A DNA stretch of 64,000 bases from Streptomyces sp. CMB-StM0423 (GCF_002847285.1 NZ_CP025407.1:1178001-1242000), one strand, 5' to 3'. Counted from the first letter of the stretch, positions 9,044-17,526 are shown. Translations and numbers: made by a program. Notes: generated by a model from the sequence alone, not told the origin.

Positions 9044-10075
9044 TCACAGCACCCGCGACGATCCCACCGGCAGGTCCCACAGCTCCGCCCGCGGCCGGCC
9101 CGTGCGCTCCCAGGCCGCCCGCACCCGCCGCAGCGGCTCCAGCGGCGGCTCCGCCGAGAGCAGGAAGGTGCCGAAGTGCATCGGCGCCATCCGCCGCGCG
9201 CCGACGTCGCCGCAGGCGCGCACGGCCTGTTCGGGGTCCATGTGCACCGGGCCCAGCATCCAGCGCGGCGAGTACGCGCCGATGGGCAGCAGCGCGAGGG
9301 CGATGCCGGGCAGCCGGCGGCCGATCTCCTCGAAGAAGTGGCCGTAGCCGGTGTCGCCGGCGAAGTAGACCCGCCGGCCCGCGCCGTCGGTGAGCACCCA
9401 GCCGCCCCACAGCGAGCGGCAGGTGTCGGTGAGGGTGCGCTTGCTCCAGTGGTGCGCCGGTACGAAGTCGAAGCGCACCGGGCCGCCGGGCGCGGGCAGT
9501 TCTGCGGCCTCCCACCAGTCCAGCTCGGTGACCCGGGTGAAGCCGCGGCGGCGGCACCAGCGGGCGAGCCCGGCGGGCACGAACAGCGGGGTGGTGCGCG
9601 GCAGCCGCTTGAGGGTGGGGCGGTCGAGGTGGTCGTAGTGGTTGTGGGAGACGACGACGGCGTCGACGGGCGGCAGGTCCTCCCAGCGCACCCCGACGGG
9701 GGTGACGCGGGCGGGGGTGCCGAGGATCCGCCGGGACCACAGCGGGTCGGTGAGCACGGTCAGGCCGCCGATGCGCAGCACCCAACTGGCGTGCCCGGCC
9801 CAGGTGACGGCGACGGTGGCGGGGTCCGCGGCGGGCAGCGGCCCCGGCTCGTAGGGCAGCTCCGGGATCTCTTCGAGGGTCCTGGCCGACGGGCGGAACT
9901 GGCCGGTGCGGGCCAGCCGGGCGAGCATGCCGATGCCGGGGAGGGGGGCGTTGAGGCGGTCGGTGAAGGACCGCGGCCAGCGGCGGATCTCGCCGAGGGG
10001 ACGCGGTTCCGCGGTGGAGCGCTCGGTCGGTGCGGCGGGGCTGGTGGCTCCCGTCCGCTGTGACTGGCTGGTCAA
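9044..10075 (-). CDS. Metallo-beta-lactamase-fold hydrolase (NAPE-PLD/UlaG-like)
   Basis: A 343-residue MBL-fold protein. The metal site reads SHNHYDHLDRPT, with further ligands in VPAHHWSKRT, YFAGDTGYGHFF and the MAPMHFGTF segment; WAGHASWVL precedes the fold. This pattern is shared with NAPE-PLD-like and UlaG-like hydrolases. It starts at TTG 10075, overlaps the stop of the upstream aminotransferase-like gene as TTGA, and has ACAGGAG upstream, so the pair is translationally coupled. The pairing suggests a shared task that I cannot name. Confidence 0.87.
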   Translation of the reverse strand: MTSQSQRTGATSPAAPTERSTAEPRPLGEIRRWPRSFTDRLNAPLPGIGMLARLARTGQFRPSARTLEEIPELPYEPGPLPAADPATVAVTWAGHASWVLRIGGLTVLTDPLWSRRILGTPARVTPVGVRWEDLPPVDAVVVSHNHYDHLDRPTLKRLPRTTPLFVPAGLARWCRRRGFTRVTELDWWEAAELPAPGGPVRFDFVPAHHWSKRTLTDTCRSLWGGWVLTDGAGRRVYFAGDTGYGHFFEEIGRRLPGIALALLPIGAYSPRWMLGPVHMDPEQAVRACGDVGARRMAPMHFGTFLLSAEPPLEPLRRVRAAWERTGRPRAELWDLPVGSSRVL

Positions 10076-11385
10076 CGGCGGACTCCTGTCAGCTCGGTGA
10101 GGGCCGATCCGAGGGACCTCAACGCCTCGGCCACCTGCGGCCATTCCGCGGGATCCGGCTGCTCCTCCCCCGCGGTTCCGGGGGCGGCGGGGGCGCCGGA
10201 AGCTGCCGGGACGGGCGCGGCGGCGGGGGTCAGGGTAGTCGCCGCGGCGGCGGGCGGCCGGGCCCGCGCCGGGGCGAGGGCGGCGGCGTGCGCGCCCCCG
10301 GCGCCGCCGAGCAGCGGCGCCGTCGTCACCCGCAGCCGCAGCGCGGTCAGATCGTCGCCGAAGCGCTGCGCGCCGGCGACCGCGCGGGCGCGGGTCCCGG
10401 GGCCCAGCGCCCGGACGACGGCCGTCTCCAGGTCCACGGCGTCCACGACGCCGCCGCGGGCCAGGTCCCGGCGCAGGGCTTCGAGGTCCGCGTACACGTG
10501 GTAGCCGGCCTGCGGCGGACGGACCAGCGCGCCGGCGGCGGTGAGCACGTCCCGTACGGCCGCGGTGAGCGCCGTGTGCAGCCGGACGCCCGCGGCCAGC
10601 CGGCCGGTGACCGCGGGCGGCTCGGCCAGCGCCGCCGCGGCGGCGGCCTCGACGGGCGGGGGCAACGGCGGCACGGCGGTGCCGAGCACGGCCAGCGCGG
10701 CGGCGTGCAGCACGGCGCCCGCGCGGGTGGCGGGGAAGCGGGCGACGGCGGCGGGCCAGCCGGGCGGGGTGAGCGTGCCGCCGAGGTCGGCGAGGACGAC
10801 GACGTCGTCGGGCAGCATCTCGGCGGGGCTGACGAGGACGGTGGCATGCGGGTCGTGCAGGGTGTCGCGGTACGTCTCGTCGCTGACGACGAGCAGCCCC
10901 TCCCGGGCCGCCGCCTCGCACGCCTCGTGCACCAGCTCCGGCGGCGGCACGGTGCCGGTGGGGTCGTCGGCGACGGAGAGGACGAGCAGCCGCGGGTCGC
11001 CGCCCTCGGCCCGTACCCGCCGGACGGTCTCCAGCAGCGCGACCGGGTCGGGGGCGCCGCCGGACTCGGCGGTGGTGGGCACGCGGTGCACGGCGCGGCC
11101 GAGGATCGCCGGCTGCGCCGCGTACCAGGACGCGGAGGGGCGGGGCAGCAGTACCTCGCCCCCGACCGCGGCGACCAGGGCGAGGAGCAGCGCCGGGCCG
11201 CCGGGTGCGGCGGCGGTCTGCCCGGGGTCCGTGGCCAGGCCGCGGCGGTGCCAGTAGCCCGCGGCGGCGGCGCGCAGCTCCGGCCCGCCGCCCGGCGGCC
11301 CGGGGGCGGCGGTGGCGGCGCCGGCGAAGCCGTCGACGAGCTCCGCGGGAGGTGGCAGACCGGCGTCGGGGACGGCCTGCTGCAT
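10072..11385 (-). CDS. Aminotransferase-fold (class I/II) protein lacking lysine
   Basis: A 437-residue protein with the layout of fold-type I aminotransferases: a PGGP-start segment, LSVADDPTGTVPP (the NPTG-like loop) and VVSDETYRD (the PLP-binding Asp and Tyr). Where the internal-aldimine lysine should follow, it reads LADLGGTLTPPGW. I find no lysine anywhere in the protein, so the standard PLP Schiff base cannot form. The C-terminal 70 residues are an Ala/Pro-rich tail ending in a short helix. The ATG at 11385 has GGGAGGTG in front. It is coupled to the MBL gene downstream. It may be a pseudoenzyme. Confidence 0.7.
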   Translation of the reverse strand: MQQAVPDAGLPPPAELVDGFAGAATAAPGPPGGGPELRAAAAGYWHRRGLATDPGQTAAAPGGPALLLALVAAVGGEVLLPRPSASWYAAQPAILGRAVHRVPTTAESGGAPDPVALLETVRRVRAEGGDPRLLVLSVADDPTGTVPPPELVHEACEAAAREGLLVVSDETYRDTLHDPHATVLVSPAEMLPDDVVVLADLGGTLTPPGWPAAVARFPATRAGAVLHAAALAVLGTAVPPLPPPVEAAAAAALAEPPAVTGRLAAGVRLHTALTAAVRDVLTAAGALVRPPQAGYHVYADLEALRRDLARGGVVDAVDLETAVVRALGPGTRARAVAGAQRFGDDLTALRLRVTTAPLLGGAGGAHAAALAPARARPPAAAATTLTPAAAPVPAASGAPAAPGTAGEEQPDPAEWPQVAEALRSLGSALTELTGVRR

Positions 11386-11625
11386 GCGCCACCTCCCGCC
11401 GTCACGCGCCCGTCGGGCGCTCACAAGAGTGCGAATCTCTCCCACTGTCCCAGATCGGGCGGCCACCGGGGCGGTGCGCTGCGCGCCTGGTCAGGTGAGG
11501 TGCGGCCGGGCGGGGGCGGCGGGGCGCGCGGGGCGCGTACGGCCCTGTGCCCGGCCCGTACGCCGTGCTGCCCGGCCCGTACGCCCTGGACGTCCCGTCC
11601 GGCCCGCTTTCCGTCCGCACGGTCC

Positions 11626-11868
11626 TCAGCCGCGCTCGCGCGCGCCCTCGCGGGTGCGGCCGAGCGCGACGGAGCGCTCGGGGTGCCGGCTCAGGTACTC
11701 GCCTTCGAGCTGCGCCATGCGGGTGTTGTGCATGGCGAGCGCCGCCGCGGAACCGTGCAGCAGCGTGTCGTGGCGGGTGCGGTGGATGGTCTCCAGCTCC
11801 CTTATCAGTTGCTGGTCGGTCAGCCGCGCGGGGGCGATGCCGCCCCGGCGCCGGTCGCTCTCGCCCAT
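11626..11868 (-). CDS. DUF6158-like small protein
   Basis: An 80-residue acidic and basic helical protein. The pattern LTDQQLIRELETIHRTRHDT, then HGSAAAL--H--R, then LEGEYLSRHPER and a basic end matches my recollection of the DUF6158 family found in Streptomyces. The function is unknown. Glycine-poor and charged, it is probably a cytosolic helical hairpin. It stands alone between the aminotransferase-like gene and the divergent methyltransferase gene. Confidence 0.7.
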   Translation of the reverse strand: MGESDRRRGGIAPARLTDQQLIRELETIHRTRHDTLLHGSAAALAMHNTRMAQLEGEYLSRHPERSVALGRTREGARERG

Positions 11869-11996
11869 CTGCGGCTCTCCTTCGCGCCGGCGGTCTCCGT
11901 CTTCCAGGATCGGGCAATCCGGGTCCCGCTGCTACCCGGGGGACGCGCTCAGGTTCGCGGGGACTGCTTCTGCTGCCCGGATAGCGAGACGATACT

Positions 11997-12011
11997 TCTC
12001 GTCATACGAGA
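11997..12011. promoter_or_regulatory. Palindrome upstream of methyltransferase gene
   Basis: TCTCGT-cat-ACGAGA, perfect 6-bp arms, ends 19 bp before the ATG at 12031, where a repressor could block transcription. Confidence 0.4.
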
Positions 12012-12030
12012 CCGGAGTTACGCTGCCGCC

Positions 12031-12831
12031 ATGGCCGTTTACACGCATGGACACCACGACTCGGTGCTGCGCTCGCACCGCTGGCGCACGGCCGCCAACT
12101 CGGCGGCGTACCTGACCGGCGAACTGCGCCCGGACATGCACGTCCTCGACCTCGGCTGCGGCCCCGGCACGATCACCGCCGACCTCGCCGCCCTCGTGCC
12201 CCGGGGCCGGGTGACGGCGGTGGACGCCGAGGCGGGGATCCTGGCGCAGACGCGCGCGGCGGCGGCGGAACGGGGCGTGGCGAACGTGGAGTTCGCCGTC
12301 GCCGACGCCGAGGCGCTGGACTTCCCGGCCGACTCGTTCGACGTGGTCCACGCCCACCAGGTGCTCCAGCACCTCGCGCACCCCGTGCGGGCGCTTGAGG
12401 AGATGCGCCGGGTGTGCCGCCCCGGCGGGCTCGTCGCCGCGCGGGACGCGGACTACGCGGCGATGACCTGGTACCCCGACGTGCCCGCCCTGGACGACTG
12501 GCTGGACACCTACCGCCGGGTGGCCCGCGCCTCGGGCGGCGAGCCGGACGCGGGGCGGCGGCTGCTGGGCTGGGCCCGCGAGGCGGGGTTCGAGGACGTC
12601 ACGGCCTCGGCGGGCGCGTGGTGCTTCGCGACGGCGGAGGAGCGCGCGTGGTGGAGCGAGTCGTGGGCGGACCGCACGGTTTCCTCGTCGTACGCCCGCC
12701 TCGCGGTCGACGGCGGGCACGCGGACGCCGCGGCGCTGGCGCGGATCGCGGCGGGCTGGCGGGAGTGGGGCGCGGCGGCGGGCGCGTGGTTCGCGGTGCT
12801 GCACGGCGAGGTGCTGTGCCGGGTGCCGTGA
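12031..12831 (+). CDS. SAM-dependent class I methyltransferase
   Basis: A 266-residue methyltransferase. Motif I is VLDLGCGPGTITADLA, the acidic end of strand 2 is TAVDAEAG, DAEALDFPADSFDVV is motif II/III, and LRAL/MRRVCRPGG follows. The layout is that of UbiE/Methyltransf_11 proteins. The substrate is not evident. A long frame continues upstream, but the ATG at 12031 begins the family-typical MAVYTHGHHDSVLRSH opening. A perfect palindrome lies just upstream, so expression may be repressed by a local regulator. It is followed 78 bp later by a VOC gene. Confidence 0.9.
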   Translation: MAVYTHGHHDSVLRSHRWRTAANSAAYLTGELRPDMHVLDLGCGPGTITADLAALVPRGRVTAVDAEAGILAQTRAAAAERGVANVEFAVADAEALDFPADSFDVVHAHQVLQHLAHPVRALEEMRRVCRPGGLVAARDADYAAMTWYPDVPALDDWLDTYRRVARASGGEPDAGRRLLGWAREAGFEDVTASAGAWCFATAEERAWWSESWADRTVSSSYARLAVDGGHADAAALARIAAGWREWGAAAGAWFAVLHGEVLCRVP

Positions 12832-12909
12832 CGGCGCGCCGGGCCCGGCGCGTACCGGTGCCAACGGCCCGGCGTCCGGGCGGACTTCGCCGCCCCTAGA
12901 CTCTTCCCC

Positions 12910-13257
12910 ATGGAGATCCTCGGCACCTCACTGCGCATCTGCGTGGACGACCTGGAGTCCGCCGTCGACACGTACGAGAGGCTGACCGGCGAACAGGCCC
13001 AGCACTTCTCGCAGGCGGGCGTCTCCGTCGCCGCGGTCGGCTGCTTCCTGCTGATGTCCGGTCCGCCGGAAACACTCGACGTGCTGCGCCGAATCACCGC
13101 GACACTGGCGGTCAAGGACGTCGCCGAGGCGTACGCGACGCTCCGGTCGGTCGGCGCGGAGATCGTCGCGGGCCCGTCGGAGACGCCGATCGGGCGCAAC
13201 ATGGTGGCGCGCCACCCCGACGGCAGCATCTTCGAGTACGTCGACCGCCGCCGCTGA
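12910..13257 (+). CDS. VOC-superfamily (glyoxalase-like) protein
   Basis: A 115-residue single-domain vicinal-oxygen-chelate protein: a beta-alpha-beta-beta-beta start (LGTSLRICVDDLESAVDTYE) and an ending ARHPDGSIFEYVDRR, with the terminal Glu typical of the metal-ligand position. Members act as dioxygenases, glyoxalases or antibiotic-binding proteins; no substrate can be read from the sequence. It lies downstream of the methyltransferase on the same strand and convergent with the GNAT gene. Confidence 0.8.
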   Translation: MEILGTSLRICVDDLESAVDTYERLTGEQAQHFSQAGVSVAAVGCFLLMSGPPETLDVLRRITATLAVKDVAEAYATLRSVGAEIVAGPSETPIGRNMVARHPDGSIFEYVDRRR

Positions 13258-13273
13258 CCCGCGCCGCCGACCG

Positions 13274-13828
13274 CTACCGCGGGGCGCCGCCGACGTCGGT
13301 CATCTCGACGGTCAGGGCCCAGCGTTCGTGGTCGCGCCAGGCGCCGCCGATGAACAGGTAGTCGGGCGAGAAGCCCTCCAGCCGGAAGCCGGCGCGCTGG
13401 GCCAGCGCGATGGAGGCGGCGTTGCCCGGCTGGACGTTGATCTCCAGGCGGTGCAGGCCGAGGTGGGTGAAGGCGTGCCGGACGACGAGGCCGATGCCCT
13501 CGGACATGAGGCCGCGGCCCGCGTACGGGACGAAGGCCGCGTACCCGAGGGCGCCGGAGAGGAAGGCCCGGCGCACGATGGCGTTGATGTTGACGAAGCC
13601 GGCGAGGGCGCCCGACTCCCGCTCGCAGACGAGGAAACCCTCGGTCTGCGGCTCGGTGAGCCGCTCCAGGTAGGCGCGGTAGTCGGCGGGGGTGGCGGGC
13701 GGGGACAGCCACGGGTGGTGGAGTTCGGCGCTGGCCCGGGCGCGGGCGAGGAACTCCTCCTCGTCCGCGGCGCGCGGGGTGCGGATCGCGGTGCGGGCGC
13801 CGGCCGCGATGACGTCGTTCTCGGGCAC
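13274..13828 (-). CDS. GNAT N-acetyltransferase (RimJ/RimL type)
   Basis: A 184-residue acetyltransferase. The acetyl-CoA loop is YAGRGLMSEGI, followed by the helix-strand HLGLHRLEINVQPGNAASIALAQRAGF, which is characteristic of the RimJ/RimL branch that acetylates protein N-termini or small amines. The N-terminal extension of about 18 residues starts at 13828. It is the last of four same-strand genes: decarboxylase, HNH protein, VOC protein, GNAT. Confidence 0.9.
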   Translation of the reverse strand: MPENDVIAAGARTAIRTPRAADEEEFLARARASAELHHPWLSPPATPADYRAYLERLTEPQTEGFLVCERESGALAGFVNINAIVRRAFLSGALGYAAFVPYAGRGLMSEGIGLVVRHAFTHLGLHRLEINVQPGNAASIALAQRAGFRLEGFSPDYLFIGGAWRDHERWALTVEMTDVGGAPR

Positions 13829-13854
13829 CGGGCGAGTGTACGCCCCGCCGCCGG

Positions 13855-14226
13855 TCAGGGGTTCGGCTGGACGAACCGCAGCCGGTTGCCGAACGGGTCG
13901 GTCAGCTCCAGGATCGTGCCGATCCCGGCGTCCTCTTCGAGTCCCGGCTTCAGGTACGGGTAGTCCTTGGCCTTCAGCTCGGCGTGCAGCTCGCCCGCGC
14001 CGTCGATCTCGACGTAGACCGTGGCGCCGGGGCTGGCGTCGCCGTGGTGCTCGCTCAGGTGGAGGGTGAGGTCTCCGCGGGAGACCTGCATGTAGAGCGG
14101 GAAGCCGTCGGCGAACCTGTGCTCCCAGTCGACCGTGAAGCCCAGGTAGTCGACGTAGAACTCGCGGGCCTTGGCGATGTCGAAGATGCGGAGGATCGGT
14201 GCGGTACGCCGGAAGAGGACAGTCAT
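13855..14226 (-). CDS. Glyoxalase/bleomycin-resistance-type VOC protein
   Basis: A 123-residue VOC-superfamily protein. It has the pattern APILRIFDIAKAREFYVDYLG at the N-terminus, LTLHLSEHHGD in the middle and LTDPFGNRLRF at the end, as in bleomycin-resistance-type binding proteins. This could be a drug-binding protein or an uncharacterised enzyme. GGAGAC lies upstream of the ATG, and the gap to the upstream HNH gene is only 7 bp, so they are cotranscribed. Confidence 0.85.
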   Translation of the reverse strand: MTVLFRRTAPILRIFDIAKAREFYVDYLGFTVDWEHRFADGFPLYMQVSRGDLTLHLSEHHGDASPGATVYVEIDGAGELHAELKAKDYPYLKPGLEEDAGIGTILELTDPFGNRLRFVQPNP

Positions 14227-14233
14227 GTCTCCA

Positions 14234-14806
14234 CTATGCCTCCGCCGCCAGCCGCTCGGCGAGACGGCGCATCTCGTCTCCGACCAGGTAGTGGCCGGGC
14301 AGCCCGGGGATCTCGACGGGGCGTCCGGTGGGGCGCCGGGGCGGGTGGCGGATGAGGTGGCCGAGGACGCGGGCGGCGAGTGCGGGGTCGTCGGGCGGGT
14401 CGCCGAGGACGTAGTGGTAGGCGTTCGGGCGCCAGTGGGGATAGCGCTCGGTGAGGCCGACGATCAGCGCGGGCGGACGGCGGCGGTACGAGGCGTACGG
14501 CTCGGCGTAGTACGAGGTGCGGCGGCCCTCGGCGACGTTGCACGACTCGCAGAGCAGGCCGCGGACCAGCCCGGAGACGTGGTGGTGGTCGACGACCAGC
14601 CGGGCCGGGCGCAGCCCGCAGACCGCGCACCGGCCGTCCTGCCACCGCCGTATCGCCGCGAGCGCCCCGCCCGGACCGGCCGCGGGCACGGGCGCGGGTG
14701 GGGCGGCGGCGGACGCGGGTGCGCGGGTCGCGCCGCCCGGCGCGCCGGGCGGCGTCCACTCGTGGCAGGCGGGGACCTCGGGGCCCCGCCCTGGCGTGCT
14801 GTCCAT
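14234..14806 (-). CDS. HNH endonuclease of the recombination endonuclease VII type
   Basis: A 190-residue protein. The segment CAVCGLRPARLVVDHHH, then SGLVRGLLCESCN, is the zinc-binding betabetaalpha (EndoVII) nuclease motif: two CxxC pairs around a DHHH. The N-terminal 45 residues are Ala/Pro-rich; the C-terminal part has no known motif. Related single genes are common in actinomycete chromosomes and phages, and the biological role is usually unknown. I chose ATG 14806 because it clears the stop of the decarboxylase gene at 14817; ATG 14836 is also possible. No strong ribosome site precedes either. Confidence 0.75.
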   Translation of the reverse strand: MDSTPGRGPEVPACHEWTPPGAPGGATRAPASAAAPPAPVPAAGPGGALAAIRRWQDGRCAVCGLRPARLVVDHHHVSGLVRGLLCESCNVAEGRRTSYYAEPYASYRRRPPALIVGLTERYPHWRPNAYHYVLGDPPDDPALAARVLGHLIRHPPRRPTGRPVEIPGLPGHYLVGDEMRRLAERLAAEA

Positions 14807-14816
14807 GGTGCCGACG

Positions 14817-16331
14817 CTACGGCCCGGCACTGACATCGGCCGCCGCCCGCGGCCCCTCCGCCCGCAGCAGCGCGACGAGTTCGTCCACGTGCGCGCGGCG
14901 GGTGAGGAACCCGTTGACGTTGATCCGCAGCGCCCGCCACCCGTCGAGCACCGTGGTCGCCACCCACGCCCGGCCGCCGCGCTCGACGCGCTGCTGGAGC
15001 GTGCGCTGCACCGCGTCCCGCGTTGCGGCCGGCGCGTCCCGTACCGCCGCGGGCAGATAGCGCACGCAGCACACGGCGGTCTGCACGTCGCCCACCGGCT
15101 CGAAGTCCTCCGCGGCGGCCAGCTCCGCGGCGAGGTACCGGGTGAGGTCCAACTGCCGTTCCACGATGCGCCGGTAGCCGTCCCGGCCGAGGCCCGCGAG
15201 CGCGGCCCACAGCTTGAGCGCGTTGGCGCGCCGGGTGCCGAGCTGGCCGAGGCGGAAGAAGTCGAGCGGTTCTTCGTCCGGGGTGCCGTCCGCCGATCCG
15301 CGGTCCCCGCCCCGCCGGTCGTCCAGGTACGCCGGATCGGTGTCGAAGGCGTCGCGCAGCACCCGCGCGCCGTCGCGGGTCAGCAGCACACCGCAGGAGA
15401 ACGGCACGGACATCCACTTGTGCGGGTCCAGCGTCGCCGAGTCCGCCCGCGCCACGCCCCGCAGCAGCCCGCCGTGCGCCGCGGAGAACGCCAGCGCCCC
15501 GCCGTACGCCGCATCGGCGTGGAACCACAGCCCGTACTCCGCGGCCACGTCCGCGAGTTCGTCCAGCGGGTCGACGGCGCCGGAGGAGGTGGTGCCGGCC
15601 ACGCCGACGACGCAGGCGGGCCGCAGCCCGGCGGCGAGGTCCGCCTCGATCGCGGCGCGCAGCTCGCCGACGCGGATGCGGAAGCGCGCGTCGGTGCCGA
15701 TGCGGCGCAGGTTGTCCCGGCCGATCCCGAGCACGTCCACGCCCTTGACCAGCGAGAAGTGGGCCTGCTCCGAGGCGTACACGCGAAGCTGCGCGCCGCC
15801 GGGCCCCGCCGCGGCCGCGGTGCCGGCCGCCGCGTCCCGGGCGCACTTCAGCCCGATGAGGTTCGCCTCGGACCCGCCGCTGGTGAGCGTGCCGAACGCG
15901 CCGTCGCCGTAGCCGAGCAGGTCGCACAGCCAGCGCAGGACGCGTTCCTCCAGCGCGGTCGCGGTCGGCGACTGCCGCCAGGCGGCGGCGTTCTGGTTGA
16001 GCGCGGAGCACAGTGCGTCGGTCCAGACGGCGACGGGCAGCGGCGCGGGGTTGAACAGGCCGAAGTAGCGCGGGCTGGAGCTGTGCGTGGCGTCGGCGAC
16101 GACGTCGCGGGCGAGCGCGTCGAGCAGCTCCAGCGGGTCCGTCCCCCGCTCCGGCAGCGGCCCGGCGAAGCGCTCGCGGAGTTCCGCCGCGGTGGCGCCG
16201 GAGCAGACGGGGAGGCCGTCCAGCGCGGCGGCGTAGTCGGCGACCAGTTGCGTCGCGGCACTCCCCAGGCGCCGGTGCTCGGCGGCGAGCGCCGCCGCGG
16301 TGAGGTCGTCGTCGTGCATGGATACGTCCAT
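14817..16331 (-). CDS. PLP-dependent amino acid decarboxylase (group II)
   Basis: A 504-residue fold-type I decarboxylase like aromatic-amino-acid, diaminobutyrate or glutamate decarboxylases. SPRYFGLFNP lies in the substrate region, GTLTSGGSEANL binds phosphate, WFHADAAYGG gives the PLP aspartate and TLDPHKWMSVP the Schiff-base lysine. It would convert an amino acid to an amine and CO2; the substrate is undetermined. ATG 16331 and ATG 16319 are both possible starts; I prefer the longer. It is divergent from the LysR gene at 16405, with an operator-like palindrome in the gap, so control by that regulator is likely. Confidence 0.88.
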   Translation of the reverse strand: MDVSMHDDDLTAAALAAEHRRLGSAATQLVADYAAALDGLPVCSGATAAELRERFAGPLPERGTDPLELLDALARDVVADATHSSSPRYFGLFNPAPLPVAVWTDALCSALNQNAAAWRQSPTATALEERVLRWLCDLLGYGDGAFGTLTSGGSEANLIGLKCARDAAAGTAAAAGPGGAQLRVYASEQAHFSLVKGVDVLGIGRDNLRRIGTDARFRIRVGELRAAIEADLAAGLRPACVVGVAGTTSSGAVDPLDELADVAAEYGLWFHADAAYGGALAFSAAHGGLLRGVARADSATLDPHKWMSVPFSCGVLLTRDGARVLRDAFDTDPAYLDDRRGGDRGSADGTPDEEPLDFFRLGQLGTRRANALKLWAALAGLGRDGYRRIVERQLDLTRYLAAELAAAEDFEPVGDVQTAVCCVRYLPAAVRDAPAATRDAVQRTLQQRVERGGRAWVATTVLDGWRALRINVNGFLTRRAHVDELVALLRAEGPRAAADVSAGP

Positions 16332-16391
16332 GCAGCCGATCTTCACAAGGGGCCCCGCGACAGGGAAGAGGCATCTTTCCGATGAGGAGAC

Positions 16392-16406
16392 ATAGGGTTT
16401 TCCTAT
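16392..16406. promoter_or_regulatory. LysR-type box overlapping the LysR start codon
   Basis: ATAGG-gtttt-CCTAT contains T-N11-A and its right arm overlaps the ATG at 16405. It lies between the LysR gene and the divergent decarboxylase gene, which suggests autorepression. Confidence 0.55.
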
Positions 16407-17280
16407 GGCGGTGTCGTTGGAGGATCTGCGGGTGTTCCGGTCGGTGGCCACGGCAGGCAGCTTCGGCCGGGGCGCCGCGCGGCTGCGGCTGAGCCAGCCG
16501 GCGGTCAGCGAGCGGATGGCCCGGCTCGAACGCGACCTGGGCCGCCCGCTGTTCCTGCGCGGTGGCCGGGGGGTGCGGCTCACCGCGGCCGGGGAGCGGC
16601 TGCTGCCCTACGCCGAGCGGTGCCTGGCCCTCGCCGAGGAGGCGGTCGCGGTGGTACGGGCCGAGCCCGGCCGGCCGCGGGTGCGGGTCGCCCTGCACGC
16701 CACGTTCGCGCCGAGCGTGGTGCCGCGGGTGCTCGACGCGCTCGCGGCGCTGGACGTCGAGGTCGCGTGCACGGACGCGCACAGTGAGGAGGTGGTGCGC
16801 GGCCTGGCCGACCACACCGTGGACATCGGGTTCGTGGTGCCGGGACCGTACCCGCACACGCTGACCGTGGAGCCGTTCCTGACCGACCCGGTCGTCTGCG
16901 TCGCCCGCCCCGGGCACCCGCTCGACACCGGAGGACCCCTGCGGATCCGGGACCTGGCCGCGTATCCGGTGGCCTGTACGACGTGGGGCGACGGCGCGGA
17001 GCGCTTCCTCGACCTGCTGCGCGCGGCCCCCGTGCCGGCGACCGGGCTCCACCCCGTCTCCCCCGCCGAGACCGTCGCGAGCCTGGCCCGGCGCGGCAGC
17101 CACGCCGGGGTGCTGACCCGCTCCACGGTGGGCCCGGATCTGGCCGCCGGCGCGCTCGTCGAGCTGCCCGTCACCGACCTGCCGCGCTGGGAGCTGACCC
17201 TCGCCCTGGCCCACCGCGCGCAGGACGCCGACACCGCCCCCGTACGGGCGCTGCGCGCGGCGCTGCTCGGCGCCGGCTGA
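16405..17280 (+). CDS. LysR-family transcriptional regulator
   Basis: A 291-residue LysR-type regulator with an N-terminal winged HTH (LEDLRVFRSVATAGSFGRGA, then SQPAVSERMARLERDLG) and a LysR substrate domain (VRVALHATFAPSVVPRVL onward). It is divergent from the PLP decarboxylase with a 73-bp gap, and the T-N11-A palindrome overlaps its own start codon. By family habit it should sense the amino acid or amine of that decarboxylase; this is inference. It is convergent with the LapA-like gene. Confidence 0.92.
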   Translation: MAVSLEDLRVFRSVATAGSFGRGAARLRLSQPAVSERMARLERDLGRPLFLRGGRGVRLTAAGERLLPYAERCLALAEEAVAVVRAEPGRPRVRVALHATFAPSVVPRVLDALAALDVEVACTDAHSEEVVRGLADHTVDIGFVVPGPYPHTLTVEPFLTDPVVCVARPGHPLDTGGPLRIRDLAAYPVACTTWGDGAERFLDLLRAAPVPATGLHPVSPAETVASLARRGSHAGVLTRSTVGPDLAAGALVELPVTDLPRWELTLALAHRAQDADTAPVRALRAALLGAG

Positions 17281-17298
17281 GGCCGCGGGGCGCCCGCG

Positions 17299-17526
17299 TC
17301 ACCTGCGGCGCTGGAGCATCCAGCCCACGATCATGCCGATCACCGCCACCGCCAGCAGCGCCAGCCACAGCGGCGTGGTGACCTCCCAGAACAGCAGTTG
17401 GATGCGGGTGCGCCGGGTGTTCTGGAAGATGAACGCCAGGCCGAGGGCGGCCAGCACGAGCGCGGCCACCCGGCGGGCCGTGAACGCCTGCCGGGGGCCA
17501 CCCGTCCGTACCGAGGTATGAGCCAT
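17299..17526 (-). CDS. LapA/DUF1049-like small membrane protein
   Basis: A 75-residue protein with two transmembrane helices (about residues 19-36 and 48-68), separated by FQNTRRTRIQLLFWEVTTPLW and ended by a basic tail MLQRRR. This is the LapA-domain pattern (FxxQNxxxVxxxFL). Such proteins work in envelope assembly in Gram-negative bacteria; the actinobacterial role is unknown. It is a single gene, convergent with the LysR gene. Confidence 0.85.
   Translation of the reverse strand: MAHTSVRTGGPRQAFTARRVAALVLAALGLAFIFQNTRRTRIQLLFWEVTTPLWLALLAVAVIGMIVGWMLQRRR

Noticed and set aside
9044..11392. 782-codon minus-strand frame as one large protein
   Set aside because: Only the last 343 codons carry the MBL fold; the rest is the wrong frame of the aminotransferase-like gene. 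A TTG with a ribosome site at 10075 starts the real gene.
10030..12030. Upstream extension of the methyltransferase frame to 933 codons
   Set aside because: It crosses the aminotransferase-like and DUF6158-like genes and reads as low-complexity Gly/Arg; the family start is at 12031.
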